Shown piece by piece: positions 55,280 to 64,000 of a stretch of DNA of 64,000 bases (positions are counted from its first letter, which is position 1; each line of letters begins with the position of its first letter). Both the position numbers and the translations under genes were made by a program. This DNA is from Agromyces laixinhei. GTDB taxonomy: Bacteria > Actinomycetota > Actinomycetes > Actinomycetales > Microbacteriaceae. Under the pieces are notes generated by a model. It was not told the origin of the DNA. It made no database searches and saw only the letters and a program-made list of their open reading frames with translations. Location: contig NZ_CP040872.1 of the NCBI RefSeq assembly GCF_006337065.1, positions 1,116,001-1,180,000 on the forward strand, written 5' to 3'.

Positions 55280-55873
55280 ATGGAGAGCCCGGCGGCATCA
55301 GGTGCGCGAGGCCCGCGACGGGCGCGTGCGATCTTCGACGCGGCGCTCTCCCTGCTCGCCGAGCGCGGCTACCACGGCCTCACGATGGAGGCGGTCGCGA
55401 GTCGCGCGCGGGTGAACAAGACCACGCTCTACCGTTGGTGGCCATCGAAAGACGCCCTGCTTGCCGCTGCGCTCACCGAGAGCGATGCGCTGGCGCTCTC
55501 GGTGCCCGACACCGGCTCCTTGCGCGGTGACCTGCGCGCGCTCGCAGGCCGGATCGCCGAGTTGCTCACCGATCCCACGACCGCGCCGATCGCCGAGGCG
55601 CTCGTGTCCGCCGGTGCCGGCCGCCCCGAGCTCGCGGCCGTGGCGCGTGCCTTCTTCTCCGACCGACTCGTGCGCGAGCGGCCGATCTTCGAGCGAGCGT
55701 CTCAGCGGGGCGAATCCCTGGCGGACATCGACCTCCGTACCGTCATGGATCTCGTCGCCGGCGCCATCTGGTTCAGGGTCTTCGTTCGTGGCGAGGCTCC
55801 GAGCGATGCCGAACTCGACGAGGTCCTCGACGCCGTGCATCGCGGATTGGACGGACGGGTCCCGACCCGCTAG
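55280..55873 (+). CDS. TetR-family transcriptional regulator
   Basis: A 197-residue repressor-type protein. The N-terminal HTH (LTMEAVASRARVNKTTLYRWWPSKDAL, ~30-56) is typical of TetR. The C-terminal helices form the ligand and dimer domain. ATG 55280 fits a nearly leaderless transcript from TATATC/TATCCT just upstream; the longer reading to 55100 would run through both operators. It probably represses itself and the divergent hydrolase. Confidence 0.88.
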   Translation: MESPAASGARGPRRARAIFDAALSLLAERGYHGLTMEAVASRARVNKTTLYRWWPSKDALLAAALTESDALALSVPDTGSLRGDLRALAGRIAELLTDPTTAPIAEALVSAGAGRPELAAVARAFFSDRLVRERPIFERASQRGESLADIDLRTVMDLVAGAIWFRVFVRGEAPSDAELDEVLDAVHRGLDGRVPTR

Positions 55874-55876
55874 ACT
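55847..55876 (+). promoter_or_regulatory. Promoter of rplM-rpsI
   Basis: TTGGAC (55847-55852), an 18-bp spacer and TAGACT (55871-55876), overlapping the tetR stop codon. The leader is about 130 nt. Confidence 0.55.
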
Positions 55877-56011
55877 TGCCCGTTGGTGCCGTCCTCTGCG
55901 GCTGCATCCGAAGTTGAGCCCTCCATCGGGGCGTTCGCAACGCGTGAGCGGGCGAACACCCACCGGAGCGGGATTCACGAACCCCTCACTCGATCAGAAA
56001 GCAGTACTTCA

Positions 56012-56458
56012 GTGACGCGCACGTTCACTCCCAAGCCGTCCGACATCCAGCACGACTGGGTCGTCATCGACGCAACCGATATCGTTCTCGGTCGCCTCGC
56101 GAGCCACTCCGCAGCGCTGCTGCGCGGCAAGCACAAGGCGATCTTCGCGAACCACGTCGACACCGGTGACTTCGTCATCATCGTCAACGCCGACAAGGTG
56201 GCCCTGACCGGCCAGAAGCTCGAGCAGAAGAAGGCCTACCGTCACTCGGGCTACCCGGGCGGCCTCAAGGCCGTCGGTTACGCCGAGCTCCTCGAGAAGA
56301 ACCCCGTCCGCGCCGTCGAGAAGGCGATCCGCGGCATGCTCCCGAAGAACTCGCTCGGTCGGGCCCAGCTCAAGAAGCTGAAGGTCTACACCGGCCCGGA
56401 GCACCCGCACGCGGCTCAGCAGCCGAAGCCGTACACCCTCACCCAGGTCGCCCAGTAG
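56012..56458 (+). CDS. rplM: 50S ribosomal protein L13
   Basis: A 148-residue early-assembly protein ([29 protein letters not shown] ... [14 protein letters not shown]). GTG 56012 gives the expected length; no strong ribosome-binding site is seen. It pairs with rpsI, as in nearly all bacteria. Confidence 0.97.
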   Translation: MTRTFTPKPSDIQHDWVVIDATDIVLGRLASHSAALLRGKHKAIFANHVDTGDFVIIVNADKVALTGQKLEQKKAYRHSGYPGGLKAVGYAELLEKNPVRAVEKAIRGMLPKNSLGRAQLKKLKVYTGPEHPHAAQQPKPYTLTQVAQ

Positions 56459-56501
56459 TTCCGGCACCCTCGACGTTCTCGAAATAAGGATTCACACCAC
56501 C

Positions 56502-56987
56502 ATGGCGAAGATCGCAGACCAGATCGAAGCGGCTCCCGAGAGCTACACCACCGAGAGTGCCGCAGAGGCAGCTCCCACCACCCCCCGCCCCGTGCTCAAC
56601 GTGTCGGGCGCGGCCGTCGGCCGTCGCAAGCAGGCGATCGCCCGCGTGCGTCTCGTTCCCGGCGCCGGCGGCATCACCGTCAACGGCCGCGAGTTCGAGG
56701 CGTACTTCCCCAACAAGCTGCACCAGCAGCTCATCACCGACCCGTTCACGGTGCTCGAGCTCACGGGATCGTACGACGTGGTCGCGAAGATCACGGGCGG
56801 CGGCCCCTCGGGCCAGGCCGGCGCGCTGCGCCTCGCCATCGCTCGTGCGCTGAACGAGATCGACCGCGAGAACAACCGCGCGACGCTCAAGAAGTCGGGC
56901 TTCCTCACGCGTGACGCTCGCGTCATCGAGCGCAAGAAGGCCGGTCTCAAGAAGGCTCGCAAGGCTCCTCAGTTCTCGAAGCGCTGA
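56502..56987 (+). CDS. rpsI: 30S ribosomal protein S9
   Basis: A 161-residue protein whose C-terminal KAPQFSKR tail contacts P-site tRNA. The core begins near residue 38 ([17 protein letters not shown]), preceded by an Ala/Thr/Glu-rich extension common in actinobacteria. It lies 43 bp after rplM. Confidence 0.97.
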   Translation: MAKIADQIEAAPESYTTESAAEAAPTTPRPVLNVSGAAVGRRKQAIARVRLVPGAGGITVNGREFEAYFPNKLHQQLITDPFTVLELTGSYDVVAKITGGGPSGQAGALRLAIARALNEIDRENNRATLKKSGFLTRDARVIERKKAGLKKARKAPQFSKR

Positions 56988-57010
56988 TCTCAGCGCCCGC
57001 TTCTCAGTAC

Positions 57011-58375
57011 ATGCCTCGGCTTTTCGGAACCGACGGGGTCCGGGGCCTGGCCAACCGTGAACTCACGGCTGACCTGGCCTTGGATCTCGCTCAGGCGGCT
57101 GCCGCCGTACTCACCCAGGGGCGGCACGCCGACGAGTTGCGCGCCGCCGGCCGTCGGCCGGTGGCCGTCGTGGCGCGCGATCCGCGCGTCTCCGGTGAGT
57201 TCCTCACCGCAGCGGTCTCGGCCGGACTAGCGAGCTCCGGCGTCGACGTGCTCGACGCCGGAGTCATCCCCACCCCGGCAACCGCGTTCCTCATCGACTC
57301 GATCCGCGCCGACTTCGGCGTCATGATCTCGGCGTCGCACAACCCGGCGCCCGACAACGGCATCAAGTTCTTCTCCTTCGGCGGCACGAAGCTCCCCGAC
57401 GAGGTCGAGGATCGCATCGAATCCTTCCTGGGCGGGCGCACGCTCGCGCCGGTCGGCGACGGAGTCGGACGCATCCGCCGCTTCGCCGACGCGGAAGACC
57501 GCTACGTCGTGCACCTGCTCGGCACGCTGCCGCATCGGCTCGACGGGCTGAAGGTCGTGCTCGACTGCGCCCATGGTGCCGCGGCCGGCGTCTCGCCGCA
57601 GACGTTCAAGGACGCGGGTGCCGACGTCGTCGTCATCGGAGCCGACCCCGACGGCATGAACATCAACGACGGTGTGGGTTCGACCCATCTCGGCATGCTC
57701 CAGGCGGCCGTCGTCGAGCACGGCGCCGACCTCGGCATCGCCCACGACGGCGACGCCGACCGCTGTCTGGCCGTCGACGCCGACGGCAACGTCATCGACG
57801 GCGATCGCATCATGGCGATCCTCGCCGTGTCGATGAAGGAGCGCGGCACCCTCACCGACGACACACTCGTCGTGACGGTCATGTCGAACCTCGGGCTTCG
57901 ACGTGCGATGGCCGAGCACGGCATCCGGGTCGTCGAGACCAAGGTCGGCGACCGCTATGTGCTCGAGGCACTCGCCGCCGAGGGACTCGCCCTCGGCGGG
58001 GAGCAGTCGGGTCACGTCATCATGAGCGAATTCGCGACGACCGGCGACGGCGTGCTGACCGGACTGCACCTCGCGGCCGAGATGGCCCGCACCGGCAAGA
58101 CCATCGCCGAGCTCGCGTCGGTCATGACGGTCTACCCGCAGTTGCTCGTGAATGTGCGCGGCGTCGACCACCACGCCCTCGCCGACGACGCGGAGATCGC
58201 CGCGGCGGTCGCCGCCGCCGAGGCCGAGCTCGGAGACTCCGGGCGGGTGCTGCTTCGCCCCTCGGGCACCGAACCGATGGTTCGGGTCATGGTCGAGGCC
58301 GCGGAGCAGGATGTCGCGGAGCGGCACGCCGAGGCCCTCGCCACCGTCGTGCGCGAGCGTCTCGCCATCGCCTGA
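57011..58375 (+). CDS. glmM: Phosphoglucosamine mutase
   Basis: A 454-residue enzyme interconverting glucosamine-6-P and glucosamine-1-P for UDP-GlcNAc and peptidoglycan synthesis. The phosphoserine loop ([15 protein letters not shown]), the Mg site (DGDADR) and the C-terminal phosphate-binding [12 protein letters not shown] are all intact. There is no clear ribosome-binding site 23 bp after rpsI. It functions directly after GlmS, encoded 4 kb downstream. Confidence 0.97.
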   Translation: MPRLFGTDGVRGLANRELTADLALDLAQAAAAVLTQGRHADELRAAGRRPVAVVARDPRVSGEFLTAAVSAGLASSGVDVLDAGVIPTPATAFLIDSIRADFGVMISASHNPAPDNGIKFFSFGGTKLPDEVEDRIESFLGGRTLAPVGDGVGRIRRFADAEDRYVVHLLGTLPHRLDGLKVVLDCAHGAAAGVSPQTFKDAGADVVVIGADPDGMNINDGVGSTHLGMLQAAVVEHGADLGIAHDGDADRCLAVDADGNVIDGDRIMAILAVSMKERGTLTDDTLVVTVMSNLGLRRAMAEHGIRVVETKVGDRYVLEALAAEGLALGGEQSGHVIMSEFATTGDGVLTGLHLAAEMARTGKTIAELASVMTVYPQLLVNVRGVDHHALADDAEIAAAVAAAEAELGDSGRVLLRPSGTEPMVRVMVEAAEQDVAERHAEALATVVRERLAIA

Positions 58376-58385
58376 CGGCACGAGC

Positions 58386-58415
58386 GGGGTCGCGACTGGG
58401 TTCGGCCACGACCCC
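58386..58415 (+). terminator. Bidirectional terminator after glmM
   Basis: GGGGTCG pairs with CGACCCC, with an inner TGG/CCA, between convergent glmM and the GH84 gene. Confidence 0.6.
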
Positions 58416-58427
58416 TGCCGGCCGAGA

Positions 58428-61346
58428 TCAGCCGCACGCCGCCGCGTCGTATGCGGAGACGACCTCGACCTTCACCGGGTCACCCTCGATGACCGCCGTC
58501 GCCTCGACCGTCACCGATCCGGCGTCGATGCTCGGCTGTCGCGTGGTGAACGCGTGCACGGCGTTCTTGCCGGGCGCAACCGAGGCGAAGGCCCTCGTGC
58601 CGTAGGCCGACTCGATCTCGAGCGCCACCGGCGCGTCCGCGTCGCTGCTCGCCTTCACCATGACCAGAGCCTTGCCGGCGACGCACCGCGTCGACGCGAC
58701 GACCGTCATATCGAAGGCAGCTCCGCCCAGGATCGTGAACGGTGTCGTCGCCTCGCGGTCGGATGTCGCGCCTCGTGCTCGAAGCGTGCCGGCGGCGGGG
58801 TTCGCGTCTGCCGGAATGGCGACGGCCCCGGTGGCCCGGCCCGCTTCATTCGCGCGGAGCTCGACCGCTTCGACACCGGTCTCCTCGTCGAACGCGATGA
58901 TGACGGGCTCGTACGGCGCGAAGCCGCGAGCGGTGACGGTCACGGACTCGCCGGCGTTCGCCGCCGGAGCTGAGGCGGTCAGCGTCGGAGCGACGTCGAC
59001 GGGAACGCCGTACACCTCGAGTTCCCACAGCGAATAGGCCCACTGCGTTGCTCGCTCGACGCCTTGCATGCGGACGAAGTTCACCGGCATCGCCGTGTCG
59101 GACATGATCCGCTCCGTGGCGCACGTGCTCTCATCGACGGGAATGTCGTGCCAGATGGTGCCGTCCGTCGAGAGCTGCACGATGTACCTCGCAGCGCAGG
59201 CGGCCTCCCACTTCAGGACGACCTCGCTCACCATGACGGTGCGCGTCAGCTGCACGGTGATCGACGCGGCGTCGTCGTAGTCGGATGCGAAGCGCGTCGT
59301 CGAGTTCCCGTCGACCGCCAATTGCGGCCGGAACGTCGTGCCCGGTTCGACACCGGTCGAGACGACCGACGGACTGCCCAGCGCCCAGTTCTGGCTGGAT
59401 GCGCCCGCGAGTACCTGGAGCTTCGCGATGAGCGAGTCGAGCACGCCGTCGCCGATGCGCGGCGTCGGCGTGGAGTTCGCACTCCAGGTGTTGCGCTGGT
59501 CCGTGATGCGAACCGCTTGTGCGGCCCGCACTGCTTCGACGCTGTCGGCGATGAGCGCCTCCGCTTCGTCGTCATCGCCGAGCTCGTGCGCCCTGATCGC
59601 CGCGATGGAGGCCCCAAGCGCCTCGCCCCACAGGCGGCTCGCATCGAGCCATGGGCCGGTCTCCTCGAGGAACAGCGTGTCTGCGACGTGCTCCCGGATG
59701 AGCGCCGGCCCATCGGTGAGCTGCTGGGCGTACGCGTCGAGATCGTCGAGCGAGGTACCGTCGAAGTCGGGCGCTGCGGCGTCGACGAGGGCTGCGAGCC
59801 GTGGCGCCTGGGGCAACCACATCGTGCTGGAGAACGTCGGCGCCGCGCTGTTGACGTCGGCGAACACCTCGAGGGCTGCCGTCGTCGCCGCGTCACCGCC
59901 GGCCATCTGCGCCAGCGTCCAGGATCGGACCTGGCTCGGGTCGTAGTCCTGATCGTTCCAGCTGAATGCCGCGATGCCGGCAATGGCCGGCTTGCTCGCA
60001 GATGCCTGGTTCATCGGGTTGGAGACGATGCCGAGGAGTGAGTCGGACAGGCCGTGCTCGCGCTTGTCGTACGCTCCCATCAGCAGGCGACCCGTGGTCT
60101 GGCTGAAGTCGTTGACGGGGTAGTTGTCCCAGAGGAAGACCTGTCGGCCCCAGGCCGAGGCGGCCGCGGCGGCATCCGCTCGCGAGATGGAGGGCGGAAC
60201 GACGGCCGTACCCGTCCACATGATCACCACGTCTGCATCGAGACCGTCGACGAACTTCTGCTTGTACGCGGTGCGACGGGTGTCGCTGTACTCGGTGGGC
60301 ACCATCTGCAGTGCGCGCACGTCTGGTGTCTGCTCGACCCATTGCGTCTGGACATGGTTCAGCAGATCGACCTGCGCCGCTCCGGCGTTGGCCGAGCCGG
60401 CCGGGCCGTAGGCGGCGGCGTCTTCGGTGCAGTTCCACCGCTGGTAGCTGATGTCATCGAGCGGGATCGAGAACGATCGCACGCCGAGTTCGTACAGCGC
60501 ATCGAATTTCGCGAGAATCGCATCGCGGTCGGACTGCCGCGAGAAGCAGATCGATTCACCCGGTGAGAGCGCGAAGGTGAAGCGCACGTGGTTCGACGCC
60601 GCTGCGCTCACCAGCTCGCCGAGCTCGGCGAGCTTGTCGGCGGGATACGGTTCGCGCCAGCGCGAGCGATGGTACTCGTCATCTTTGGGTGCGTAGATGT
60701 AGGTGTTCATCTTCACGGTGCCGTAGAACCGCAACTGGTCGAGCCGTTGCTCGTGGGTCCACGGCGCACCGTAGAACCCTTCGATCGATCCGCGAAGCGG
60801 CATCGCCGGGGCATCCGCGATGCGTGCTTCCGTCACCGACGTCTCAGCTCCGCTCCCGCTGAAGAGCTGCTGCAGCGTCTGGGCGCCGTAGTACACACCC
60901 GCGCCGTCGGCTCCGGCGACCGTGATGGCATCGTTCGTGATCGCGAGCGCATAGCTCTCATCTGCGGTGGGGGCGTCGACGCCGTGGAGTGACGACGAGA
61001 TGTCCGGTCGCGCGGCGTCGCCGATGCGAATGAGGTCGGAGCCTCCCGCTGCGGCCTCATCGACGACCGTGACCGAGACTCCGCGGGATTCCAGAGCGTC
61101 GCTGATGACGCCCAGGGCGGCGTCATCCCCGGGATCGGTCACGCGCACAGTTGAGCCGAGCGGTCGTGTCACCCCCGAGGACTCGTACTCCTGCGGCTGC
61201 GGCACGATCGTGGGCGGCGTTGCCTCGGCCGGGGCCGCCCAGCTGGGTGCCGCGGAGGTGACGGCGAGCCCCGCGACCATCGCCGCCGCCACGAGCAGCA
61301 CCATGGGAACCCTGGTTCTCTCCCGGATGAGCCGAGCTGAATTCAT
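58428..61346 (-). CDS. Secreted GH84 beta-N-acetylhexosaminidase (NagH/hyaluronidase-like)
   Basis: A 972-residue secreted glycosidase. The signal peptide (~1-38, ending WAAPA) is followed by a GH20b-like N-domain (~45-180). The GH84 catalytic barrel follows (RGSIEGFYGAPWTHEQRLD from ~184, catalytic pair D297-D298 in SIPLDDIS). Then come a helical region, an F5/8C (CBM32-like) carbohydrate-binding domain (~650-780), and two beta domains to the end, without an anchor. GH84 enzymes cleave GlcNAc from glycoproteins or hyaluronan-type glycans by substrate-assisted catalysis. ATG 61346 has GGGGAGAG. It has its own promoter with repeated -35-like boxes. Confidence 0.93.
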   Translation of the reverse strand: MNSARLIRERTRVPMVLLVAAAMVAGLAVTSAAPSWAAPAEATPPTIVPQPQEYESSGVTRPLGSTVRVTDPGDDAALGVISDALESRGVSVTVVDEAAAGGSDLIRIGDAARPDISSSLHGVDAPTADESYALAITNDAITVAGADGAGVYYGAQTLQQLFSGSGAETSVTEARIADAPAMPLRGSIEGFYGAPWTHEQRLDQLRFYGTVKMNTYIYAPKDDEYHRSRWREPYPADKLAELGELVSAAASNHVRFTFALSPGESICFSRQSDRDAILAKFDALYELGVRSFSIPLDDISYQRWNCTEDAAAYGPAGSANAGAAQVDLLNHVQTQWVEQTPDVRALQMVPTEYSDTRRTAYKQKFVDGLDADVVIMWTGTAVVPPSISRADAAAAASAWGRQVFLWDNYPVNDFSQTTGRLLMGAYDKREHGLSDSLLGIVSNPMNQASASKPAIAGIAAFSWNDQDYDPSQVRSWTLAQMAGGDAATTAALEVFADVNSAAPTFSSTMWLPQAPRLAALVDAAAPDFDGTSLDDLDAYAQQLTDGPALIREHVADTLFLEETGPWLDASRLWGEALGASIAAIRAHELGDDDEAEALIADSVEAVRAAQAVRITDQRNTWSANSTPTPRIGDGVLDSLIAKLQVLAGASSQNWALGSPSVVSTGVEPGTTFRPQLAVDGNSTTRFASDYDDAASITVQLTRTVMVSEVVLKWEAACAARYIVQLSTDGTIWHDIPVDESTCATERIMSDTAMPVNFVRMQGVERATQWAYSLWELEVYGVPVDVAPTLTASAPAANAGESVTVTARGFAPYEPVIIAFDEETGVEAVELRANEAGRATGAVAIPADANPAAGTLRARGATSDREATTPFTILGGAAFDMTVVASTRCVAGKALVMVKASSDADAPVALEIESAYGTRAFASVAPGKNAVHAFTTRQPSIDAGSVTVEATAVIEGDPVKVEVVSAYDAAACG

Positions 61347-61384
61347 GAAGTCTCTCCCCGCATCGTCATTGATGTCTTGGGTAA

Positions 61385-61463
61385 TTAATAATTGCTCCCT
61401 AAAGAAAGGTCAAGAAGGAGAGGTCAAGAAGGAGAGGTCAAGAAGGAAAGGTCAAGAAGGAAA
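61385..61463 (-). promoter_or_regulatory. GH84 promoter with four tandem 14-bp repeats carrying TTGACC
   Basis: Four exact-length copies of GGTCAAGAAGGAGA/GGAAA (plus strand 61408-61463) each present TTGACC on the minus strand. The one nearest the gene (61408-61413) is 17 bp from TATTAA (61385-61390), an ideal -35/-10 pair. The other copies may be relocated -35 boxes or regulator sites. Confidence 0.7.
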
Positions 61464-61491
61464 GTCGCGCGTCCGACGCCCGGCCGCGACC

Positions 61492-62448
61492 TCAGAGCTT
61501 GCGCAGGAGGACGCTCGACACGGTGTGATCGGAGCTCTTGCGCAGTACGAGCGAGGCGCGTGAGCGCGTCGGGCGGATGTTCTGCAGCAGGTTCGGTTCG
61601 TTGATCGTGTGCCAGATCTCGCGCGCTCGGGCGCGTGCCTCGTCTTCGGTCAGGCTCGCGAAGCGGTGGAAGTAGGAGCGCGGGTTCGCGAACGCCCCGC
61701 GCTGGAGCTTCAGGAACCGTTCCTCGTACCACCGGGCGATGTCCCTCGTGCGCGCATCGACGTAGATCGTGAAGTCGAAGAGGTCGCTGACGGCGAGGCG
61801 GTGCCCGGGCCCGGGCGGCTGCAGCACGTTGAGCCCCTCGATGATGAGCACGTCGGGTCGGCGCACGGTGATCTGCGCGTCGCCCACGATGTCGTAGGCG
61901 AGGTGCGAGTAGAACGGCGCCCGCACCTCGGCGGCACCGGCCTTCACCTCGCTCACGAATCGCAGGAGCGCCCGCCGGTCGTACGACTCGGGGAACCCCT
62001 TGCGGGCCATGAGCCCGCGTCGCTCGAGCTCGGCGTTCGGGAACAGGAATCCGTCGGTCGTGACGAGCTCCACCCGCGGCGTGTGCTCCCAACGGGCGAG
62101 CAGTTCGCGCAGCAGTCGCGCGATCGTCGACTTGCCGACCGCCACGGAGCCGGCGACGCCGATGACGAACGGCGTCGACTCGAAACGTTCGCGCAGAAAC
62201 TCGCTCGTGACCTTGTGCAGCGACTTCGTGCCGCCGACGTAGAGATTCAGCAGGCGGCTGAGCGGCAGGTACACCTCGGCGACCTCGCGCGGGTCGAGCG
62301 GCTCGCCGAGTCCTCGCAGTTGCACGAGCTCGGTCTCGGTCAGCGGTGAGGGCATCGAGGGCGCGAGTGCGGCCCACTGGGCCCGATCGAGCTCGGTGAA
62401 CGGGGAGATGTGCGCCCCGTTCGGCGATTGACCCTGCTGTTCGAGCAC
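61492..62448 (-). CDS. coaA: Type I pantothenate kinase
   Basis: A 318-residue cytoplasmic enzyme that phosphorylates pantothenate, the first step of CoA synthesis. Visible are [14 protein letters not shown], Walker [32 protein letters not shown] and [17 protein letters not shown] regions of the family. GTG 62448 is preceded by TACACT and 6 nt, a leaderless start; an ATG at 62508 is in frame but would overlap the glmS start. Confidence 0.95.
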   Translation of the reverse strand: MLEQQGQSPNGAHISPFTELDRAQWAALAPSMPSPLTETELVQLRGLGEPLDPREVAEVYLPLSRLLNLYVGGTKSLHKVTSEFLRERFESTPFVIGVAGSVAVGKSTIARLLRELLARWEHTPRVELVTTDGFLFPNAELERRGLMARKGFPESYDRRALLRFVSEVKAGAAEVRAPFYSHLAYDIVGDAQITVRRPDVLIIEGLNVLQPPGPGHRLAVSDLFDFTIYVDARTRDIARWYEERFLKLQRGAFANPRSYFHRFASLTEDEARARAREIWHTINEPNLLQNIRPTRSRASLVLRKSSDHTVSSVLLRKL

Positions 62449-62454
62449 CGTGCC

Positions 62455-62506
62455 AGTGTAGTCAGGAGGAGCGGCCGCACCGCGACGCGACAGTAGAATC
62501 GACCGC
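62455..62506. promoter_or_regulatory. Head-to-head leaderless promoters of coaA and glmS
   Basis: The -10 of coaA (TACACT, minus strand, 62455-62460) and of glmS (TAGAAT, 62494-62499) face away from each other 33 bp apart, so their -35 regions must overlap. Start codons follow at 6 and 7 nt. Confidence 0.6.
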
Positions 62507-64000
62507 ATGTGTGGAATCGTCGGATACGTCGGAGAGCGCAACAGCCTCGACGTCCTTATGGGAGGCCTTCGCCGCCTCGAATATCGTGGGTACGACTCGG
62601 CCGGGGTGGCGGTCGTCGACGACGACGGTGCCATGGAGACGGCCAAGCGCGCCGGAAAGCTGAAGGTGCTCGCCGACGAGCTCGAAGCGAACCCGCTGCA
62701 CCGCGGCGGCACCGGCATCGGCCACACCCGCTGGGCGACGCACGGCGGCCCGACCGACGGCAACGCGCATCCCCACCTCGGCGACGAGGGGCGACTCGCA
62801 CTCATCCACAACGGCATCATCGAGAACTTCTCCGAGTTGAAGGACGAACTGCTCGCCGAGGGCTTCGTCTTCGAGAGCGAGACCGACACCGAGGTCGCCG
62901 CCGTGCTGCTCGGCAGGGAGTACGGGGCGACCGGCGACCTCCGCGAGGCCTTCCGCACCACCGTGTCGCGCCTCGAGGGCGCGTTCACCCTGCTCGCCGT
63001 GCACCGCGCCGAGCCGGGCGTCGTGGTGGGCGCGCGGCGCAATTCCCCGCTCGTCATCGGCCTCGGCGAGGGCGAGAACTTCCTGGGTTCGGATGTCGCG
63101 GCATTCGTCGAGTACACGAAGCGCGCCGTGGCGATCGGCCAGGACCAGATCGTGACGATCACCGCGGGCGACGTCGTCGTCACCGACTTCGAGGGGCGGC
63201 CGGTCGAGGTCGAGCCGTTCGAGGTCGCGTGGGATGCCTCGGCGGCCGAGAAGGGCGGCTGGTCCTCCTTCATGCGCAAAGAGGTGGCAGAGCAGCCCGA
63301 GGCGGTCGCGAAGACGCTGCTCGGCCGCGTCGTCGACGACCAGGTGGTGATTCCCGAACTCGAGTCGTTCGGCGATGAGGAGCTCCGGGGCATCCGTCGC
63401 ATCACGATCGTCGCGTGCGGTACCGCCGCATACGCGGGCACAGTCGCGAAGTACGCGATCGAGCAGTGGGCCCGTGTGCCGGTCGAGGTCGAACTCAGCC
63501 ACGAGTTCCGCTACCGCGAGCCGGTGCTGGGCGACGACACGCTCGTCGTCTCGATCAGCCAGTCGGGCGAGACCATGGACACGCTCATGGCGGTGAAGTA
63601 CGCGAGCGAGCACGGCGCGCGCACGATCTCGGTCTGCAATACGCAGGGGGCCACGATCCCGCGCGAGTCCGACGCGGTCGTGTACACGCACGCCGGGCCC
63701 GAGGTCGCCGTGGCGTCGACCAAGGCCTTCGTGGCGCAGATCGCGGCGCTCTACCTGCTCGGCCTGCACCTCGCGCGCGTGCGCGGCACGCTGTCCGCCG
63801 ATGAGATCGCGGTTCAGCTCCACGAACTGCAGTCCGTGCCTGAGAAGCTCGAGGTCGTCCTCGCCGAATCCGAGAAGGTCGCGCAGCTCGCGCACTGGAT
63901 GGCCGACACACGGTCGGTGCTCTTCCTCGGCCGTCACGTCGGCTTCCCGATCGCGCTCGAGGGCGCACTGAAGCTCAAGGAGCTCGCGTACATCCACGCA
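62507..64000 (+). CDS. glmS: Glutamine-fructose-6-phosphate aminotransferase (partial)
   Basis: The first 498 codons are present; the gene continues past the window. It makes glucosamine-6-phosphate from fructose-6-phosphate and glutamine. The N-terminal amidotransferase nucleophile is Cys2 (MCGIVGYVG), with [20 protein letters not shown] and NGIIENF. The SIS isomerase domain has [17 protein letters not shown] and STKAFVAQ. The leaderless start (TAGAAT, 7 nt, ATG) rules out a Shine-Dalgarno. Its product feeds GlmM, encoded nearby. Confidence 0.97.
   Translation, partial: MCGIVGYVGERNSLDVLMGGLRRLEYRGYDSAGVAVVDDDGAMETAKRAGKLKVLADELEANPLHRGGTGIGHTRWATHGGPTDGNAHPHLGDEGRLALIHNGIIENFSELKDELLAEGFVFESETDTEVAAVLLGREYGATGDLREAFRTTVSRLEGAFTLLAVHRAEPGVVVGARRNSPLVIGLGEGENFLGSDVAAFVEYTKRAVAIGQDQIVTITAGDVVVTDFEGRPVEVEPFEVAWDASAAEKGGWSSFMRKEVAEQPEAVAKTLLGRVVDDQVVIPELESFGDEELRGIRRITIVACGTAAYAGTVAKYAIEQWARVPVEVELSHEFRYREPVLGDDTLVVSISQSGETMDTLMAVKYASEHGARTISVCNTQGATIPRESDAVVYTHAGPEVAVASTKAFVAQIAALYLLGLHLARVRGTLSADEIAVQLHELQSVPEKLEVVLAESEKVAQLAHWMADTRSVLFLGRHVGFPIALEGALKLKELAYIHA

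Noticed and set aside
62509..63378. 289-residue plus-strand ORF
   Set aside because: An out-of-frame shadow of glmS, whose true frame has no stop before the window edge.
61492..63441. 649-residue ORF extending coaA across glmS
   Set aside because: The N-terminal half is antisense to glmS; the coaA start at 62448 is set by a leaderless -10 and family length.

Overview
This is a high-GC actinobacterial chromosome segment, almost certainly from the family Microbacteriaceae (order Micrococcales). The evidence is the GTG/ATG starts with G/C-ending codons, the typical actinobacterial ribosomal superoperon, the extended ribosomal proteins L15, L29 and L17, a type I CoaA, many leaderless starts of the form TANNNT-N6/7-ATG, and a very frequent CGGATGCC/GGCATCCG octamer. 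The genus cannot be fixed from sequence alone; an Agromyces- or Leifsonia-like organism is plausible.

Layout. 1-18100: a type VII secretion (T7SS) effector island. It holds the end of an Ig-like-domain protein, an FHA-containing EccC/EssC ATPase, a zinc-ribbon/FHA protein, two membrane proteins on the opposite strand, three WXG100-like small proteins and a 1943-residue polymorphic toxin. The toxin carries three separate candidate effector domains: papain-fold deamidase, Ntox15 HxxD DNase, and a second papain-fold deamidase. It is followed by an array of putative immunity genes, intact, duplicated, frameshifted and relic, that includes a Tdi1-like (GAD-like + DUF1851) protein, the known partner type of Ntox15 DNases. 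18100-23460: a conserved hypothetical gene and the str operon (rpsL-rpsG-fusA-tuf) with a strong terminator. 23500-25230: an acyltransferase-3 gene and an OsmC-like gene wedged between the str and S10 operons. 25760-38390: the S10/spc superoperon (rpsJ to rplO), then secY-adk-map. rpsN (S14) is absent from its usual slot.

38400-46020: a mannitol PTS locus, with a divergent MtlR/BglG-type activator, an orphan EIIB, HPr, EI, MtlA, MtlF and MtlD. General PTS enzymes and the sugar-specific permease are encoded together, so uptake and phosphorylation of mannitol and its oxidation to fructose-6-phosphate come from one locus. 46070-50020: a NarL-type two-component pair divergent from a small membrane protein and a lipoprotein multicopper oxidase. 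50190-54340: infA-rpmJ-rpsM-rpsK-rpoA-rplQ-truA. 54360-55870: a frameshifted alpha/beta-hydrolase divergent from a TetR regulator, with two operator-like palindromes between them. 56010-58375: rplM-rpsI-glmM. 58430-64000: a secreted GH84 hexosaminidase, coaA, and the first 498 codons of glmS, which runs off the window.

The region most worth attention is 8.4-17.5 kb. It appears to be a multi-warhead T7SS antibacterial toxin whose DNase/immunity pair matches the Tde1/Tdi1 module known from proteobacterial type VI secretion. Neighbouring immunity-like genes are read from leaderless, translationally coupled 7-codon uORFs. The island also carries a repeated GGGGA-N4-TCCCC palindrome placed alike upstream of the WXG100 operon and of the Tdi1-like gene. 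All domain names are my reading of motifs, without database searches.
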